A DNA stretch of 64,000 nucleotides from Streptomyces cavernae (lineage in GTDB: Bacteria > Actinomycetota > Actinomycetes > Streptomycetales > Streptomycetaceae): the NCBI RefSeq assembly GCF_004023625.1, contig NZ_RPDJ01000016.1:62001-126000 (forward strand). Direction: 5' to 3'. Position numbers and translations under genes: made by a program. The first letter of the stretch is position 1. The number at the start of each line of letters is the position of its first letter. Below the pieces are notes generated by a model. The model worked only from the letters and a program-made list of their open reading frames with translations. It was not told the DNA's origin and searched no databases. This document shows, in pieces, positions 16,081 through 24,655 of the stretch.

Positions 16081-16170
16081 GTCCTGGCGTCCCGGTGTCC
16101 TGGCGTCCCGGTGTCCTGGCGTCCCGGTGTCCTGGCGTCCCGGTGTCCTGGCGTCCCGGTGTCCTGGCGC
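16081..16170. repeat. 16-bp tandem repeat downstream of purH
   Basis: GTCCTGGCGTCCCGGT is repeated exactly five times from 16081 with a partial sixth copy, ending 15 bp from the purH stop. The period is not a multiple of three and no gene overlaps it. Confidence 0.95.
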
Positions 16171-16184
16171 CCGGCCGTCTCGCG

Positions 16185-17756
16185 TCAGTGGAAGAAGTGA
16201 CGCGTTCCGGTGAAGTACATCGTGATGCCGGCCTTGGCGGCGGCCTCCACCACCAGTTCGTCGCGGACCGAACCGCCGGGCTGGACAATGGCCTTCACCC
16301 CAGCGGCACCCAGGACGTCGATGTTGTCCGGGAAGGGGAAGAAGGCGTCGGAGGCGACGTAGGAACCCCGCGCCCGCTCGGCCCCGGCCCGCTCGACGGC
16401 GAGCTTGCAGGAGTCCACCCGATTGACCTGCCCCATCCCCACGCCGACCGAGGCACCGTCCTTGGCGAGCAGGATCGCGTTGGACTTCACGGCGCGGCAC
16501 GCCCGCCAGGCGAAGGCCAGTTCGGCCAGTTCCGCCGCGGAGAGCGCCTCACCCGTGGCCAGGGTCCAGGAGGCCGGGTCGTCGCCCTCGGCCTGCAGCC
16601 GGTCGGTGACCTGCAGCAGCGCCCCGCCGTCGATCTGCTTGAGCTCCGCGGGGTTCGACGGGCCGTCAGGGGCCTTCAGCACCCGGATGTTCTTCTTCTT
16701 GGTGAGGGCGTCGAGTGCGCCCTCCTCGTAGTCGGGCGCGACGATGACCTCGGTGAAGATCTCCGCGACCTGCTCGGCCATCTCCTTGCTGACCGGGCGG
16801 TTGACCGCGATCACCCCGCCGAACGCGGAGAGCGGGTCACAGGCGTGCGCCTTGCGGTGCGCCTCGGCGACGTCCGCGCCGACCGCGATGCCGCAGGGGT
16901 TGGCGTGCTTGATGATCGCGACGCAGGGCTCGTCGTGGTCGTACGCGGCACGGCGCGCGGCGTCCGTGTCCGTGTAGTTGTTGTACGACATCTCCTTGCC
17001 GTGCAGCTGCTCCGCCTCCGCGAGGCCGCTGCCACTGCCGTCGACGTAGAGGGCGGCGGGCTGGTGCGGGTTCTCGCCGTAGCGCAGGGTGCTCTTGCGC
17101 TCGAAGGTGGCGCCGAGGAAGTCGGGGAAGACGGATTCGTCCACGGGCGCGTACGAGCTCGCGAACCACGACGCGACCGCGACGTCGTACGCGGCGGTGT
17201 GCTGGAAGGCCTCCGCGGCGAGCCGCTTGCGCGCGGTGAGGTCGAACCCGCCGTCGCGGACCGCGGCGAGCACGTCGGCGTACCGCTCGGGGCTGGTGAC
17301 CACGGCGACGGACGGGTGGTTCTTGGCCGCGGCGCGGACCATGGAGGGGCCGCCGATGTCGATCTGCTCGACACACTCGTCGGGGGTGGCGCCGGAGGCG
17401 ACGGTCTCACGGAACGGGTAGAGGTTGACGACGACGAGGTCGAAGGGCTCGACGCCGAGTTCGGCGAGCTGCTGCCGGTGGTCGTCGAGACGCAGGTCGG
17501 CGAGGATGCCCGCGTGCACCTTCGGGTGCAGCGTCTTGACCCGGCCGTCCAGGCACTCGGGGAAACCGGTGAGCTCCTCGACCTTGGTGACCGGCAGGCC
17601 GGCCGCCGCGATCCGTCCGGCGGTGGAGCCGGTGGAGACGAGCTCGACACCGGCCTCGGCGAGGCCGCGGGCGAGGTCCTCGAGCCCGGTCTTGTCGTAG
17701 ACGCTGACCAGCGCCCGACGGATGGGCCGCTTGGTGTTCGTACCTTCGACGGTCAC
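16185..17756 (-). CDS. purH: Bifunctional AICAR formyltransferase/IMP cyclohydrolase
   Basis: 523-residue enzyme catalysing the last two steps of de novo IMP synthesis. The N-terminal MGS-like cyclohydrolase domain (RRALVSVYDKTGLEDLARGL, STGSTAGRI, GRVKTLHPKVHAGIL) is followed by the formyltransferase domain with SYNNYTDTDAA, IIKHANPCGIAVG, SNAILLAKDGASVGVGMGQ and the C-terminal GGSVRDELVVEAA ... TGTRHFFH. Its GTG start overlaps the purN stop by 4 bp, so the two are co-translated. Formyl donor is 10-formyl-THF, made by FolD nearby. Confidence 0.97.
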   Translation of the reverse strand: MTVEGTNTKRPIRRALVSVYDKTGLEDLARGLAEAGVELVSTGSTAGRIAAAGLPVTKVEELTGFPECLDGRVKTLHPKVHAGILADLRLDDHRQQLAELGVEPFDLVVVNLYPFRETVASGATPDECVEQIDIGGPSMVRAAAKNHPSVAVVTSPERYADVLAAVRDGGFDLTARKRLAAEAFQHTAAYDVAVASWFASSYAPVDESVFPDFLGATFERKSTLRYGENPHQPAALYVDGSGSGLAEAEQLHGKEMSYNNYTDTDAARRAAYDHDEPCVAIIKHANPCGIAVGADVAEAHRKAHACDPLSAFGGVIAVNRPVSKEMAEQVAEIFTEVIVAPDYEEGALDALTKKKNIRVLKAPDGPSNPAELKQIDGGALLQVTDRLQAEGDDPASWTLATGEALSAAELAELAFAWRACRAVKSNAILLAKDGASVGVGMGQVNRVDSCKLAVERAGAERARGSYVASDAFFPFPDNIDVLGAAGVKAIVQPGGSVRDELVVEAAAKAGITMYFTGTRHFFH

Positions 17757-18391
17757 GGGATAACTACCTTTCGTCCCTCAATGCGATGGCCGTGGCGGGC
17801 GAGCCGCCCGACGACATCGACGAGCAGTCTTCGCTCGACTTCCTTGATGCGCTCGTGCAGAGCGACACCCTCGTCTTCGTAGTCCTCGTCCCGGACCTCC
17901 ACCACGCCCTGGGCGATGATCGGTCCGGTGTCGACGCCGTCGTCGACGAAGTGGACGGTGCAGCCGGTGACCTTCGCTCCGTACGCCAGCGCGTCACGCA
18001 CGCCATGCGCCCCCGGGAAGCTCGGCAGCAGGGCGGGATGGGTGTTGACGAACCGCCCGCCGAACCGCGCGAGGAACTCCTTGCCCACGATCTTCATGAA
18101 GCCCGCGGAGACCACGAGGTCGGGCTCGTACGAGGCGACGGCCTCGGTGAGGGCGGCGTCCCACTCCTCGCGACTGCCGTAGTCCTTGACCCGGCGGACG
18201 AAGGTGGGCAGACCTGCGCGCTCGGCACGCGCGAGCCCCTCGATTCCGGCGCGGTCGGCGCCGACGGCCACGACCTCGGCTCCGTACGCCTCTTTGCCCT
18301 CCTGCTCGACGGCGTCGAGGAGTGCCTGCAGGTTCGTTCCGGATCCGGATACCAGGACGACGAGTCGCTTGGCCACGGGCTTGGCGGCCAC
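17753..18391 (-). CDS. purN: Phosphoribosylglycinamide formyltransferase
   Basis: 212-residue enzyme that formylates GAR using 10-formyl-THF (third step of purine synthesis). Visible: VLVSGSGTNLQALLD, the catalytic Asn/His region VNTHPALLPSFPGAHGV and VHFVDDGVDTGPIIAQ with the catalytic Asp. GTG start at 18391 with AAAGGG upstream. It forms an operon with purH (4-bp overlap). A small inverted repeat 40-55 bp upstream may control the operon. Confidence 0.96.
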   Translation of the reverse strand: MAAKPVAKRLVVLVSGSGTNLQALLDAVEQEGKEAYGAEVVAVGADRAGIEGLARAERAGLPTFVRRVKDYGSREEWDAALTEAVASYEPDLVVSAGFMKIVGKEFLARFGGRFVNTHPALLPSFPGAHGVRDALAYGAKVTGCTVHFVDDGVDTGPIIAQGVVEVRDEDYEDEGVALHERIKEVERRLLVDVVGRLARHGHRIEGRKVVIP

Positions 18392-18430
18392 GGTGGGGCC
18401 CTTTCTCGGGAAGCTGTGTGTACGGCCGGC

Positions 18431-18446
18431 TTGTACTTTCGTACAA
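18431..18446. promoter_or_regulatory. Inverted repeat upstream of purN
   Basis: TTGTACTTTCGTACAA: 6-bp arms (TTGTAC/GTACAA) around TTTC, 40 bp upstream of the purN start in the 296-bp gap to the divergent membrane-protein gene. It could be an operator or part of a promoter. Confidence 0.35.
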
Positions 18447-18687
18447 AGGCTTCGTGCCCCTGGATACAGGGAAGTCTACGAAGCGGTCGACCGTCAGCAA
18501 CGATACCGGCACACCGGGCCGCCCCCACGGGACGGGGGCGTGGCCGGAAGGTAGCGTCTGTGGCGTTCCGCCGGGGAACGCCGTGTGCGCACGGGACGTT
18601 CACCACAGGACGGGTAAGCACCAGCCAGAGACCCAGTCAGTTCCGACCGGATCCGCCGAGATCCACCAAGGGGAAGACGCACACCTG

Positions 18688-19587
18688 ATGCCGGACCGCA
18701 GCCTCCGACTCCACGCCGTCCTCCCGCCCTTCCCGCAGTCGTCTCAGCCCCGGACCGGGCTTGCGCGGGCAGCCGAGCGGGAGCCGATGCCGCCTGCGGT
18801 TCTCGCACCGGGCGGAGGGATCCTCTGGCGCGAGGGCCGGCCCTCCACTCCGGTACCGCCCCGGGAGAACTCCTCCGAGGGAGGGGGCTCCGGCGAACCC
18901 GGGGGCTCGGGGAGCACGGGGGGTGGGCAGTCGTCGGGCGGCGAGCGGTCCGGCTCCGGGCAGGCCCCGGCCGACGACAACCCCTTCGCCCCGCCGCCGG
19001 AGGGAACGCCCGACCGTCCGTGGCAGCCGCGACGCCCCGCCGGCGGTGGTGACGACGACGAGCAGGACGAGGGGCGCTCGCCCTGGGGCAGTCAGTGGAG
19101 CGACCGGCAGCCCGGCCGGTCGTCGGGCGGGGTGTTCGGGGAACGACCTCGACAGGGTGGCCCCGAGGGCCCGAGCGGGGGCCCCAACCTCCGCTGGGAC
19201 CCGGCGGATCCGGCCCAGCGGCGTGCGCGCTACGCCCTCCTGGCCGGAATGTGGGCCTTCTTCTTCGCCCTCTTCAGCTGGCCGTACGTGGCCCTGCTGC
19301 TGGGTGCCCTGGCCGTCTACTGGGGCGCAAGCGCCCTGCGGTCCAAGCCCCGCACGCCCGACCCGTCGACCCCGCCCGGGGAAACCAAGCCGCAGCGGAC
19401 GGCGGCGGTGAGCGGCCTGGTGACGGCCTCCCTGGCCCTGCTCCTGGTGGCCGCCACCTTCGCGGCCCAGCTGGTCTACCGCGACTACTACACGTGCGTG
19501 AACGACGCCCTGACCAACGCCTCCAAGCAGACCTGCGACAGGCACCTTCCGAAGGAGCTGCGGGGGGTGCTGGGAGCCGAGGGCTGA
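18688..19587 (+). CDS. Membrane protein with disordered N-terminus and two helices
   Basis: 299 residues if started at 18688 (MPDRSLRLHAVL). About 170 residues of Gly/Ser/Pro/Arg low complexity precede two hydrophobic segments (ALLAGMWAFFFALFSWPYVALLLGALAVYWG and AAVSGLVTASLALLLVAATFAAQLVYR) and a short C-terminal piece with two cysteines (YYTCVNDALTNASKQTCDRHL). The start is uncertain: an ATG at 18787 is also possible, and neither has an ideal ribosome site. Function unknown. It converges on the DUF6350 gene. Confidence 0.75.
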   Translation: MPDRSLRLHAVLPPFPQSSQPRTGLARAAEREPMPPAVLAPGGGILWREGRPSTPVPPRENSSEGGGSGEPGGSGSTGGGQSSGGERSGSGQAPADDNPFAPPPEGTPDRPWQPRRPAGGGDDDEQDEGRSPWGSQWSDRQPGRSSGGVFGERPRQGGPEGPSGGPNLRWDPADPAQRRARYALLAGMWAFFFALFSWPYVALLLGALAVYWGASALRSKPRTPDPSTPPGETKPQRTAAVSGLVTASLALLLVAATFAAQLVYRDYYTCVNDALTNASKQTCDRHLPKELRGVLGAEG

Positions 19588-19727
19588 GCGTTTCGCCCGC
19601 GCCCGCCCCCGCCCGCCGCACCGTCCGTCCGACCGCCGCACCGTACCGCCCGTCCGCCGCACCGTTCCGCGACGCAGGCGCGCGCCGCAGCCGTCCAGCG
19701 GCGGCCGTCCGACGCACGGGGGAGCGT

Positions 19728-21518
19728 TCATGCCCCCTCGGGCCGATCCGGCGGCTCGGGCTGCTCCGGCCGCTCCGACCGCTCCGACCGCTCCAGCACT
19801 TCCGGCCGCTCAAGCGGCTCCGGCAGATCCGACCCATTCGCTCGAGCCGCCTGGCCCAGCGGCTCCACTGATGCCACTGGCTCCAGCGGCTCCAGCGGCT
19901 CCAGCGGCTCCAGCGGCTCCAGCGGCTCCAGCGGCAAGAAGTCATAAGGCTCCAACGCCGTGTCCGCACTCTTCGACACGGACGGAGACGGTCCCGGGCG
20001 GGCCTTCGTCCGGCCGGGCGCCGTCCCACCCCGTCGGGGCAACCACCACAACGACGACCGCACGCGGAACGACCGCTCCCCACGGCCGCGGCCACGCCGC
20101 CCACGCAGCCGCCACGCTCGTACCCCGAGAGCCACCGGCACGCCCACCGCCACCGTCCACGACGCCGCCGCAGCTCCCGTCGCCCACCACACGGGCCCGA
20201 AGTCCGCCAGCGTCCCCACTCCCAGCCGCCCGCCCGCCAGCGCGGCGAGCCCCGCACACCCCGCCCCGGCCAGCAGCCCTGCCAGCCCGGTCACCCCGGC
20301 CGTCCGTCCCGCGGACCACACGGCCCCCCGCTCACCGTCACCCGACACTGTCGAGGGCGCGGGCGCGGGCGCGCGGGCAGGTACCCCCACCCGCAGCACC
20401 CCCCAGGCGACGGCCACCCCGCCCGCCAACGGCACCACCCCGACGACCCACCCGGCCACCACACCCGGCCCGGGCCCCGGCACCGCGGCCAGCAATGGCA
20501 GCGGAGGCAGCAACGGCGCCGGATCGGACGCGAACGGATGCACGCCATGGCCGGTGCCGAGCAGGAACCCGGGACCCAGCGCGTAGGCCATCGCCCAGAC
20601 CGCCGCGTTCGGCACCAACGTCAGACACAGCAGCAGCACCGCGAACCGCCCCGACCACCCCTCGGCGAGCTGGCCGAACGCGTCCCGAACCGCTCCCCCG
20701 TGCCACACCACCGAGACCCCCGCCAGCACCGCGCCGCCTCCTACCAGCACGGCCATCCCGGCCCCGGCACCCCGCAGTGCGGGGGCAAGGCACCCGCGAA
20801 GCCGTCCGGCCGAATCGGGACACAGCCGCCCCGCGGAATCGGCGCGCAGCCACCCACCGGAATCAGAGCGCAGCCACCGGCCGGAATCGGAGCGCAGCCG
20901 CTCCGCGGAGTCCGACCGCAGCCATCGGCCGGAATCCGGCGGCAGCTCTCGTTCCGTGGCAGGCGACTCGCCCGGGGTCCGCCCGCCCTCCGCCCATGCC
21001 CCGGCCCCGGCGGCCGCCGCCACAACCATCGGCAGGGACGTTCCCACCCCCACCCACGACGGCGGCAGCGCACCCCCGGCCGCGTACGCCGCCACCGCAC
21101 CGGCCACCGCGAGATAACCGGCGACCACCCCGCCCCACACGGCACGCGCCGACCCCTCCGTGGCCTCCCGGGTGTCCCGGGCCGCCCGGTGCAGCAGCGT
21201 GACCGGGACCGTGGCCAGCAGCAACGGCGTCACCCCCACCGGCGCCGAGGCCCCGGACAGCGTCTCCGTCCGGACCAGTTCCACACCGTGCGCCAGCAGC
21301 CACAGCGACGCGGCCATGTGCAGTGCCCCGCCCGGACCGCTGTCCGGATACGGCGAGCTGACCCACAGCACCATCACCAGCACGGCGGCCGAGCCGAGTC
21401 CGAGCCCGGCCGCGACCACACCCGCGAGCAGACCGGCGACCGGTCCGGGTGAGCGCTCGCGCCACCGGGTGTGCTGCGAGGTCGACGACGACTGGACGCG
21501 GTCGCTGAGGTGGGTCAC
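19728..21518 (-). CDS. DUF6350 multi-pass membrane protein with inserted repeats
   Basis: About 596 residues. N-terminal and central regions carry many hydrophobic helices (LLAGVVAAGLGLGSAAVLVMVLW, ALHMAASLWLLAHGVELVRT, APVGVTPLLLATVPVTLLHRAA), matching the DUF6350 integral membrane family known in Streptomyces. Two unusual low-complexity parts interrupt or extend it: a loop with about six 8-9 residue repeats (RWLRSDSG-like, DNA 20815-20935) and a C-terminal tail with LEP repeats and acidic/Pro runs. GGGAG is placed well for the GTG at 21518; the ATG at 21527 sits too close to it. Function unknown. Confidence 0.8.
   Translation of the reverse strand: MTHLSDRVQSSSTSQHTRWRERSPGPVAGLLAGVVAAGLGLGSAAVLVMVLWVSSPYPDSGPGGALHMAASLWLLAHGVELVRTETLSGASAPVGVTPLLLATVPVTLLHRAARDTREATEGSARAVWGGVVAGYLAVAGAVAAYAAGGALPPSWVGVGTSLPMVVAAAAGAGAWAEGGRTPGESPATERELPPDSGRWLRSDSAERLRSDSGRWLRSDSGGWLRADSAGRLCPDSAGRLRGCLAPALRGAGAGMAVLVGGGAVLAGVSVVWHGGAVRDAFGQLAEGWSGRFAVLLLCLTLVPNAAVWAMAYALGPGFLLGTGHGVHPFASDPAPLLPPLPLLAAVPGPGPGVVAGWVVGVVPLAGGVAVAWGVLRVGVPARAPAPAPSTVSGDGERGAVWSAGRTAGVTGLAGLLAGAGCAGLAALAGGRLGVGTLADFGPVWWATGAAAASWTVAVGVPVALGVRAWRLRGRRGRGRGERSFRVRSSLWWLPRRGGTAPGRTKARPGPSPSVSKSADTALEPYDFLPLEPLEPLEPLEPLEPLEPVASVEPLGQAARANGSDLPEPLERPEVLERSERSERPEQPEPPDRPEGA
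19879..19932. repeat. 9-bp in-frame repeat encoding Leu-Glu-Pro
   Basis: GGCTCCAGC is repeated six times in a row, encoding an LEP tripeptide run in the C-terminal tail of the DUF6350 protein on the minus strand. Confidence 0.95.
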
Positions 21519-21861
21519 GACCGTCATGCTCCCAACGGCAGCCGTTTTCGCCTCGTAACGGACGAACACTCGCCGTGTCGATCAATATGCACTTATGTGC
21601 TTTTTCATGCGAAGGGCCGTTCCCTGAGCCCGTTCAGCCCAGCCATGACACCGAGTCAGGCCTTCACACCACGTCAGGCCTTCACACCGAGTCAGGGCTT
21701 CGACAGAGGCCCCACTGGCGCCTGGCACGGCTGTGCGGGGCGTGCCGCCGCTGGTGCCCGCCGGTCCGGTCTCCGCCGCCCAGGTGGCACTGCACGCGGC
21801 GCTCCGCGCGCGCCTCGACGGCGGGCCGGAGCGGCTGCTGTCACAGGCCCGGTGACGACGA

Positions 21862-21895
21862 CGGGCCCGCACCCCTGGCGAGGGGTGCGGGCCCG
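21862..21895. terminator. 15-bp perfect stem-loop downstream of sucD
   Basis: CGGGCCCGCACCCCT (21862-21876) pairs perfectly with AGGGGTGCGGGCCCG (21881-21895), loop GGCG. No T-run. It is probably the terminator of sucCD, 250 bp past the stop. Confidence 0.65.
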
Positions 21896-22015
21896 CTGCT
21901 CGTGCGACCCCACGGCCCGCGCGTGTGCGCGCGACCTGGGGTCCATACGCGTTGTGCAGTGCGCGTGCAGTGCCTGTGCAGAGCCTGCAGTGCGTTTGCA
22001 TGTGCACCCGCGTAC

Positions 22016-22141
22016 GTGCGCTACGCGTATGCGTGCGCGCGTCCGGACCGTCCGGCCGTGCGCTACGCGTATGCGTGCGCGCGTCCGGACCGTCCGGCCG
22101 TGCGCTACGCGTATGCGTGCGCGCTTCCGGACCGTACCGGC
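22016..22141. repeat. Three 42-bp tandem repeats abutting the sucD stop
   Basis: Units start at 22016, 22058 and 22100, each containing GCGCTACGCGTATGCGTGCG and then GTCCGGACCGTCCGG-like sequence; the third copy diverges at its end. The array stops one base before the sucD stop codon. Confidence 0.92.
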
Positions 22142-22142
22142 G

Positions 22143-23027
22143 TCAGCCCGCGAGGATCTCGCGGGCCAGCTTCGCCGTCTCGGTCGGGGTCTTGCCGACC
22201 TTCACACCGGCGGCCTCGAGGGCCTCCTTCTTGGCCTGGGCCGTGCCGGAGGAGCCGGAGACGATGGCGCCGGCGTGGCCCATGGTCTTGCCCTCGGGCG
22301 CGGTGAAGCCGGCGACGTAACCGACGACCGGCTTGGTCACGTTGGCCTTGATGAAGTCGGCCGCGCGCTCCTCGGCGTCGCCGCCGATCTCACCGATCAT
22401 CACGATCAGGTCGGTGTCGGGGTCGGCCTGGAACGCGGCGAGCGCGTCGATGTGGGTGGTGCCGATGATCGGGTCACCGCCGATGCCAACGCAGGAGCTG
22501 AAGCCGATGTCACGCAGTTCGTACATCATCTGGTACGTCAGCGTGCCGGACTTCGACACCAGGCCGATGCGGCCCGGCTTGGTGATGTCGGCCGGGATGA
22601 TGCCGGCGTTCGACTGACCGGGGGTGATCAGGCCGGGGCAGTTCGGGCCGATGATGCGGGTCTTGTTGCCCCTGGCCTGGGCGTGCGCCCAGAAGGAGGC
22701 CGTGTCGTGGACGGCGATGCCCTCGGTGATGACGACCGCGAGCGGGATCTCGGCGTCGATGGCCTCGACGACGGCGTCCTTGGTGAACTTCTCCGGGACG
22801 AAGATGACCGTGACGTCGGCGCCGGTCTTCTCGATCGCCTCGGCCACGGTCCCGAAGACCGGGATCTCCGTGCCGTCGAAGTCGACGGACGTGCCCGCCT
22901 TGCGCGGGTTGACACCGCCGACGATGTTCGTGCCGGAGGCCAGCATGCGCTTGGTGTGCTTCTGGCCCTCGGAGCCGGTCATGCCCTGGACGATGACCTT
23001 GGATTCCTTGGTGAGGAAGATAGCCAT
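22143..23027 (-). CDS. sucD: Succinyl-CoA synthetase alpha subunit
   Basis: 294-residue subunit that binds CoA and carries the phosphohistidine. Visible: VIVQGMTGSEGQKHT, the CoA-binding Rossmann region, GPNCPGLITPGQSNAGI and the active-site His in GKTMGHAGAIVSG. It is 21 bp downstream of sucC and forms the alpha-beta enzyme that makes ATP or GTP from succinyl-CoA in the TCA cycle. The 42-bp repeats begin immediately after the stop. Confidence 0.97.
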   Translation of the reverse strand: MAIFLTKESKVIVQGMTGSEGQKHTKRMLASGTNIVGGVNPRKAGTSVDFDGTEIPVFGTVAEAIEKTGADVTVIFVPEKFTKDAVVEAIDAEIPLAVVITEGIAVHDTASFWAHAQARGNKTRIIGPNCPGLITPGQSNAGIIPADITKPGRIGLVSKSGTLTYQMMYELRDIGFSSCVGIGGDPIIGTTHIDALAAFQADPDTDLIVMIGEIGGDAEERAADFIKANVTKPVVGYVAGFTAPEGKTMGHAGAIVSGSSGTAQAKKEALEAAGVKVGKTPTETAKLAREILAG

Positions 23028-23048
23028 GGTTGTGTTTGACCTCGTCCC

Positions 23049-24230
23049 TTACTTCGCGGCAGCAGCCAGCTCGGCGGCCTTGTCGGCCGCGCCGTCCATG
23101 GTGTCCACCTGCTGCACGAGCGGGTGGTTGGCGTCCGTCAGGATCTTGCGGCCCAGCTCGGCGTTGTTGCCGTCGAGACGCACGACCAGCGGCTTGTTGA
23201 CCTCTTCGCCCTTGCTCTTCAGGAGCTCCAGGGCCTGAACGATGCCGTTGGCGACGGCGTCGCAGGCGGTGATGCCGCCGAAGACGTTGACGAAGACGGA
23301 CTTGACGTCCGGGTCGCCCAGGATGATCTCCAGGCCGTTCGCCATGACCTCGGCCGAGGCGCCGCCACCGATGTCGAGGAAGTTGGCGGGCTTGACGCCC
23401 TTGTGGGCCTCACCGGCGTACGCGACAACGTCGAGGGTGGACATGACCAGACCGGCACCGTTGCCGATGATGCCGACCTCGCCCTCGAGCTTCACGTAGT
23501 TGAGGTTCTTGGCCTTGGCCGCGGCCTCGAGGGGGTTGGCCGCCGCCTTGTCCTCGAGCTCCTCGAAGTCGGGGTGACGGAACTCGGCGTTCGCGTCCAG
23601 CGAGACCTTGCCGTCGAGGGCCAGGACGTCACCGGAGGCGACCTTGGCGAGCGGGTTCACCTCGACGAGGAGGGCGTCCTCGGCGATGAACGTCTTCCAC
23701 AGGATGACCAGGACGTCGGCGACCTTGTCGGCCACCTCGGCCGGGAACTGCGCCGCGGCGACGATCTCCTGGGCCTTCTCCTTGGTCACGCCCTCGTTGG
23801 CGTCGACGGGGATCTTGGCGAGCTTCTCGGGCGTGGTGGCCGCGACTTCCTCGATGTCCATGCCGCCGGCGACGGAGGCCATGGCCAGGAAGGTGCGGTT
23901 CGTGCGGTCGAGGAGGTAGGAGACGTAGTACTCCTCGACGATCTCCGGAGCCGTCTCGGCGATCATCACCTTGTGGACCGTGTGGCCCTTGATGTCCATA
24001 CCGAGGATGTCCGTCGCCCGGGCAACTGCCTCGTCCGGGGTGGCGGCCAGCTTCACGCCGCCGGCCTTGCCGCGACCACCGACCTTCACCTGGGCCTTGA
24101 CGACCGACTTGCCGCCCAGCCGCTCGGTGATCTCGCGCGCCGCCTCAGGCGTGTCGATGACTTCACCGGCCAGCACCGGTACACCGTGCTTGGCGAAGAG
24201 GTCCCTCGCCTGGTACTCGAACAGGTCCAC
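23049..24230 (-). CDS. sucC: Succinyl-CoA synthetase beta subunit (ADP/GDP-forming)
   Basis: 393-residue ATP-grasp subunit that binds the nucleotide and succinate. Visible: MDLFEYQARDLFAKHGVPV, VVKAQVKVGGRGKAGGVKLA, VEVNPLAKVASGDVLALD and the C-terminal FVNVFGGITACDAVANGI. GTG start at 24230 with GGACGGAAG upstream. First gene of the sucCD operon, with a probable promoter about 140 bp upstream. Confidence 0.97.
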   Translation of the reverse strand: MDLFEYQARDLFAKHGVPVLAGEVIDTPEAAREITERLGGKSVVKAQVKVGGRGKAGGVKLAATPDEAVARATDILGMDIKGHTVHKVMIAETAPEIVEEYYVSYLLDRTNRTFLAMASVAGGMDIEEVAATTPEKLAKIPVDANEGVTKEKAQEIVAAAQFPAEVADKVADVLVILWKTFIAEDALLVEVNPLAKVASGDVLALDGKVSLDANAEFRHPDFEELEDKAAANPLEAAAKAKNLNYVKLEGEVGIIGNGAGLVMSTLDVVAYAGEAHKGVKPANFLDIGGGASAEVMANGLEIILGDPDVKSVFVNVFGGITACDAVANGIVQALELLKSKGEEVNKPLVVRLDGNNAELGRKILTDANHPLVQQVDTMDGAADKAAELAAAAK

Positions 24231-24367
24231 GCGCTTCCGTCCCTATCAGTGATCTAGCGGTTCGTTGGATGCGTGGGCGTGCCGCGAAGGGCAACGTGAC
24301 GACGTCCGCTGTGTGTCACAAGGAAGGCGCACACGGTGTCCGAGCGCGCGGCATGTCCGTCTCGCAG

Positions 24368-24396
24368 ATTATCCCCGGTCGGCGTGGCTCCCTAAA
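24368..24396 (-). promoter_or_regulatory. Possible sucCD promoter
   Basis: On the minus strand a good -10 (GATAAT, 24368-24373) follows TTTAGG by 17 bases. The predicted leader to the sucC GTG is about 130 bases. Confidence 0.4.
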
Positions 24397-24435
24397 TCGC
24401 ATCTCACAGATGAGCGGTGATTACGGTCACAGAGC

Positions 24436-24641
24436 GGGCCTCACCGGGCGGGGGCACGCCTGGTGAGACCCCTCGAAGGGCCCGTAAGGCCTCATGGCGG
24501 GCGGTTTCCGTCCCCGGGAAACCGCCCCCTCAGCGGCCGGTGCGCGACCGGACGAGGCGACGGATTTCGGCCGTCCGGCCGCGCGGCATCGGCGGGGTCC
24601 GCGCCTCTGACTCCCTCCGGAGGCCGGTCGGAGTCAGAGGC
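24436..24641. terminator. Three stem-loops between sucC and the secreted-protein gene
   Basis: Hairpin 1 near 24440-24472 (CTCACCGGGC/GCCTGGTGAG); hairpin 2 at 24499-24527 (GGGCGGTTTCC/GGAAACCGCCC, 11 bp); hairpin 3 at 24603-24641 (GCCTCTGACTCC/GGAGTCAGAGGC, 12 bp). Hairpin 3 is 15 bp past the stop of the minus-strand secreted-protein gene and is probably its terminator; the others may insulate sucC from read-through. Confidence 0.6.
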
Positions 24642-24655
24642 TTCTCAGACTCGGC

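Larger units (their letters stand above)
21528..22142. other. Gap between the DUF6350 gene and sucD
   Basis: 615 bp with no convincing gene. It holds a direct repeat of a TCAGGCCTTCACACC-like unit (21656-21700), a very strong hairpin (21862-21895), a GTGCAGTGC-rich stretch and three 42-bp repeats next to the sucD stop. Confidence 0.5.

Noticed and set aside
22016..22141. Three 42-bp repeats considered as a CRISPR array
   Set aside because: The units are directly adjacent with no unique spacers and there are no cas genes in the window.
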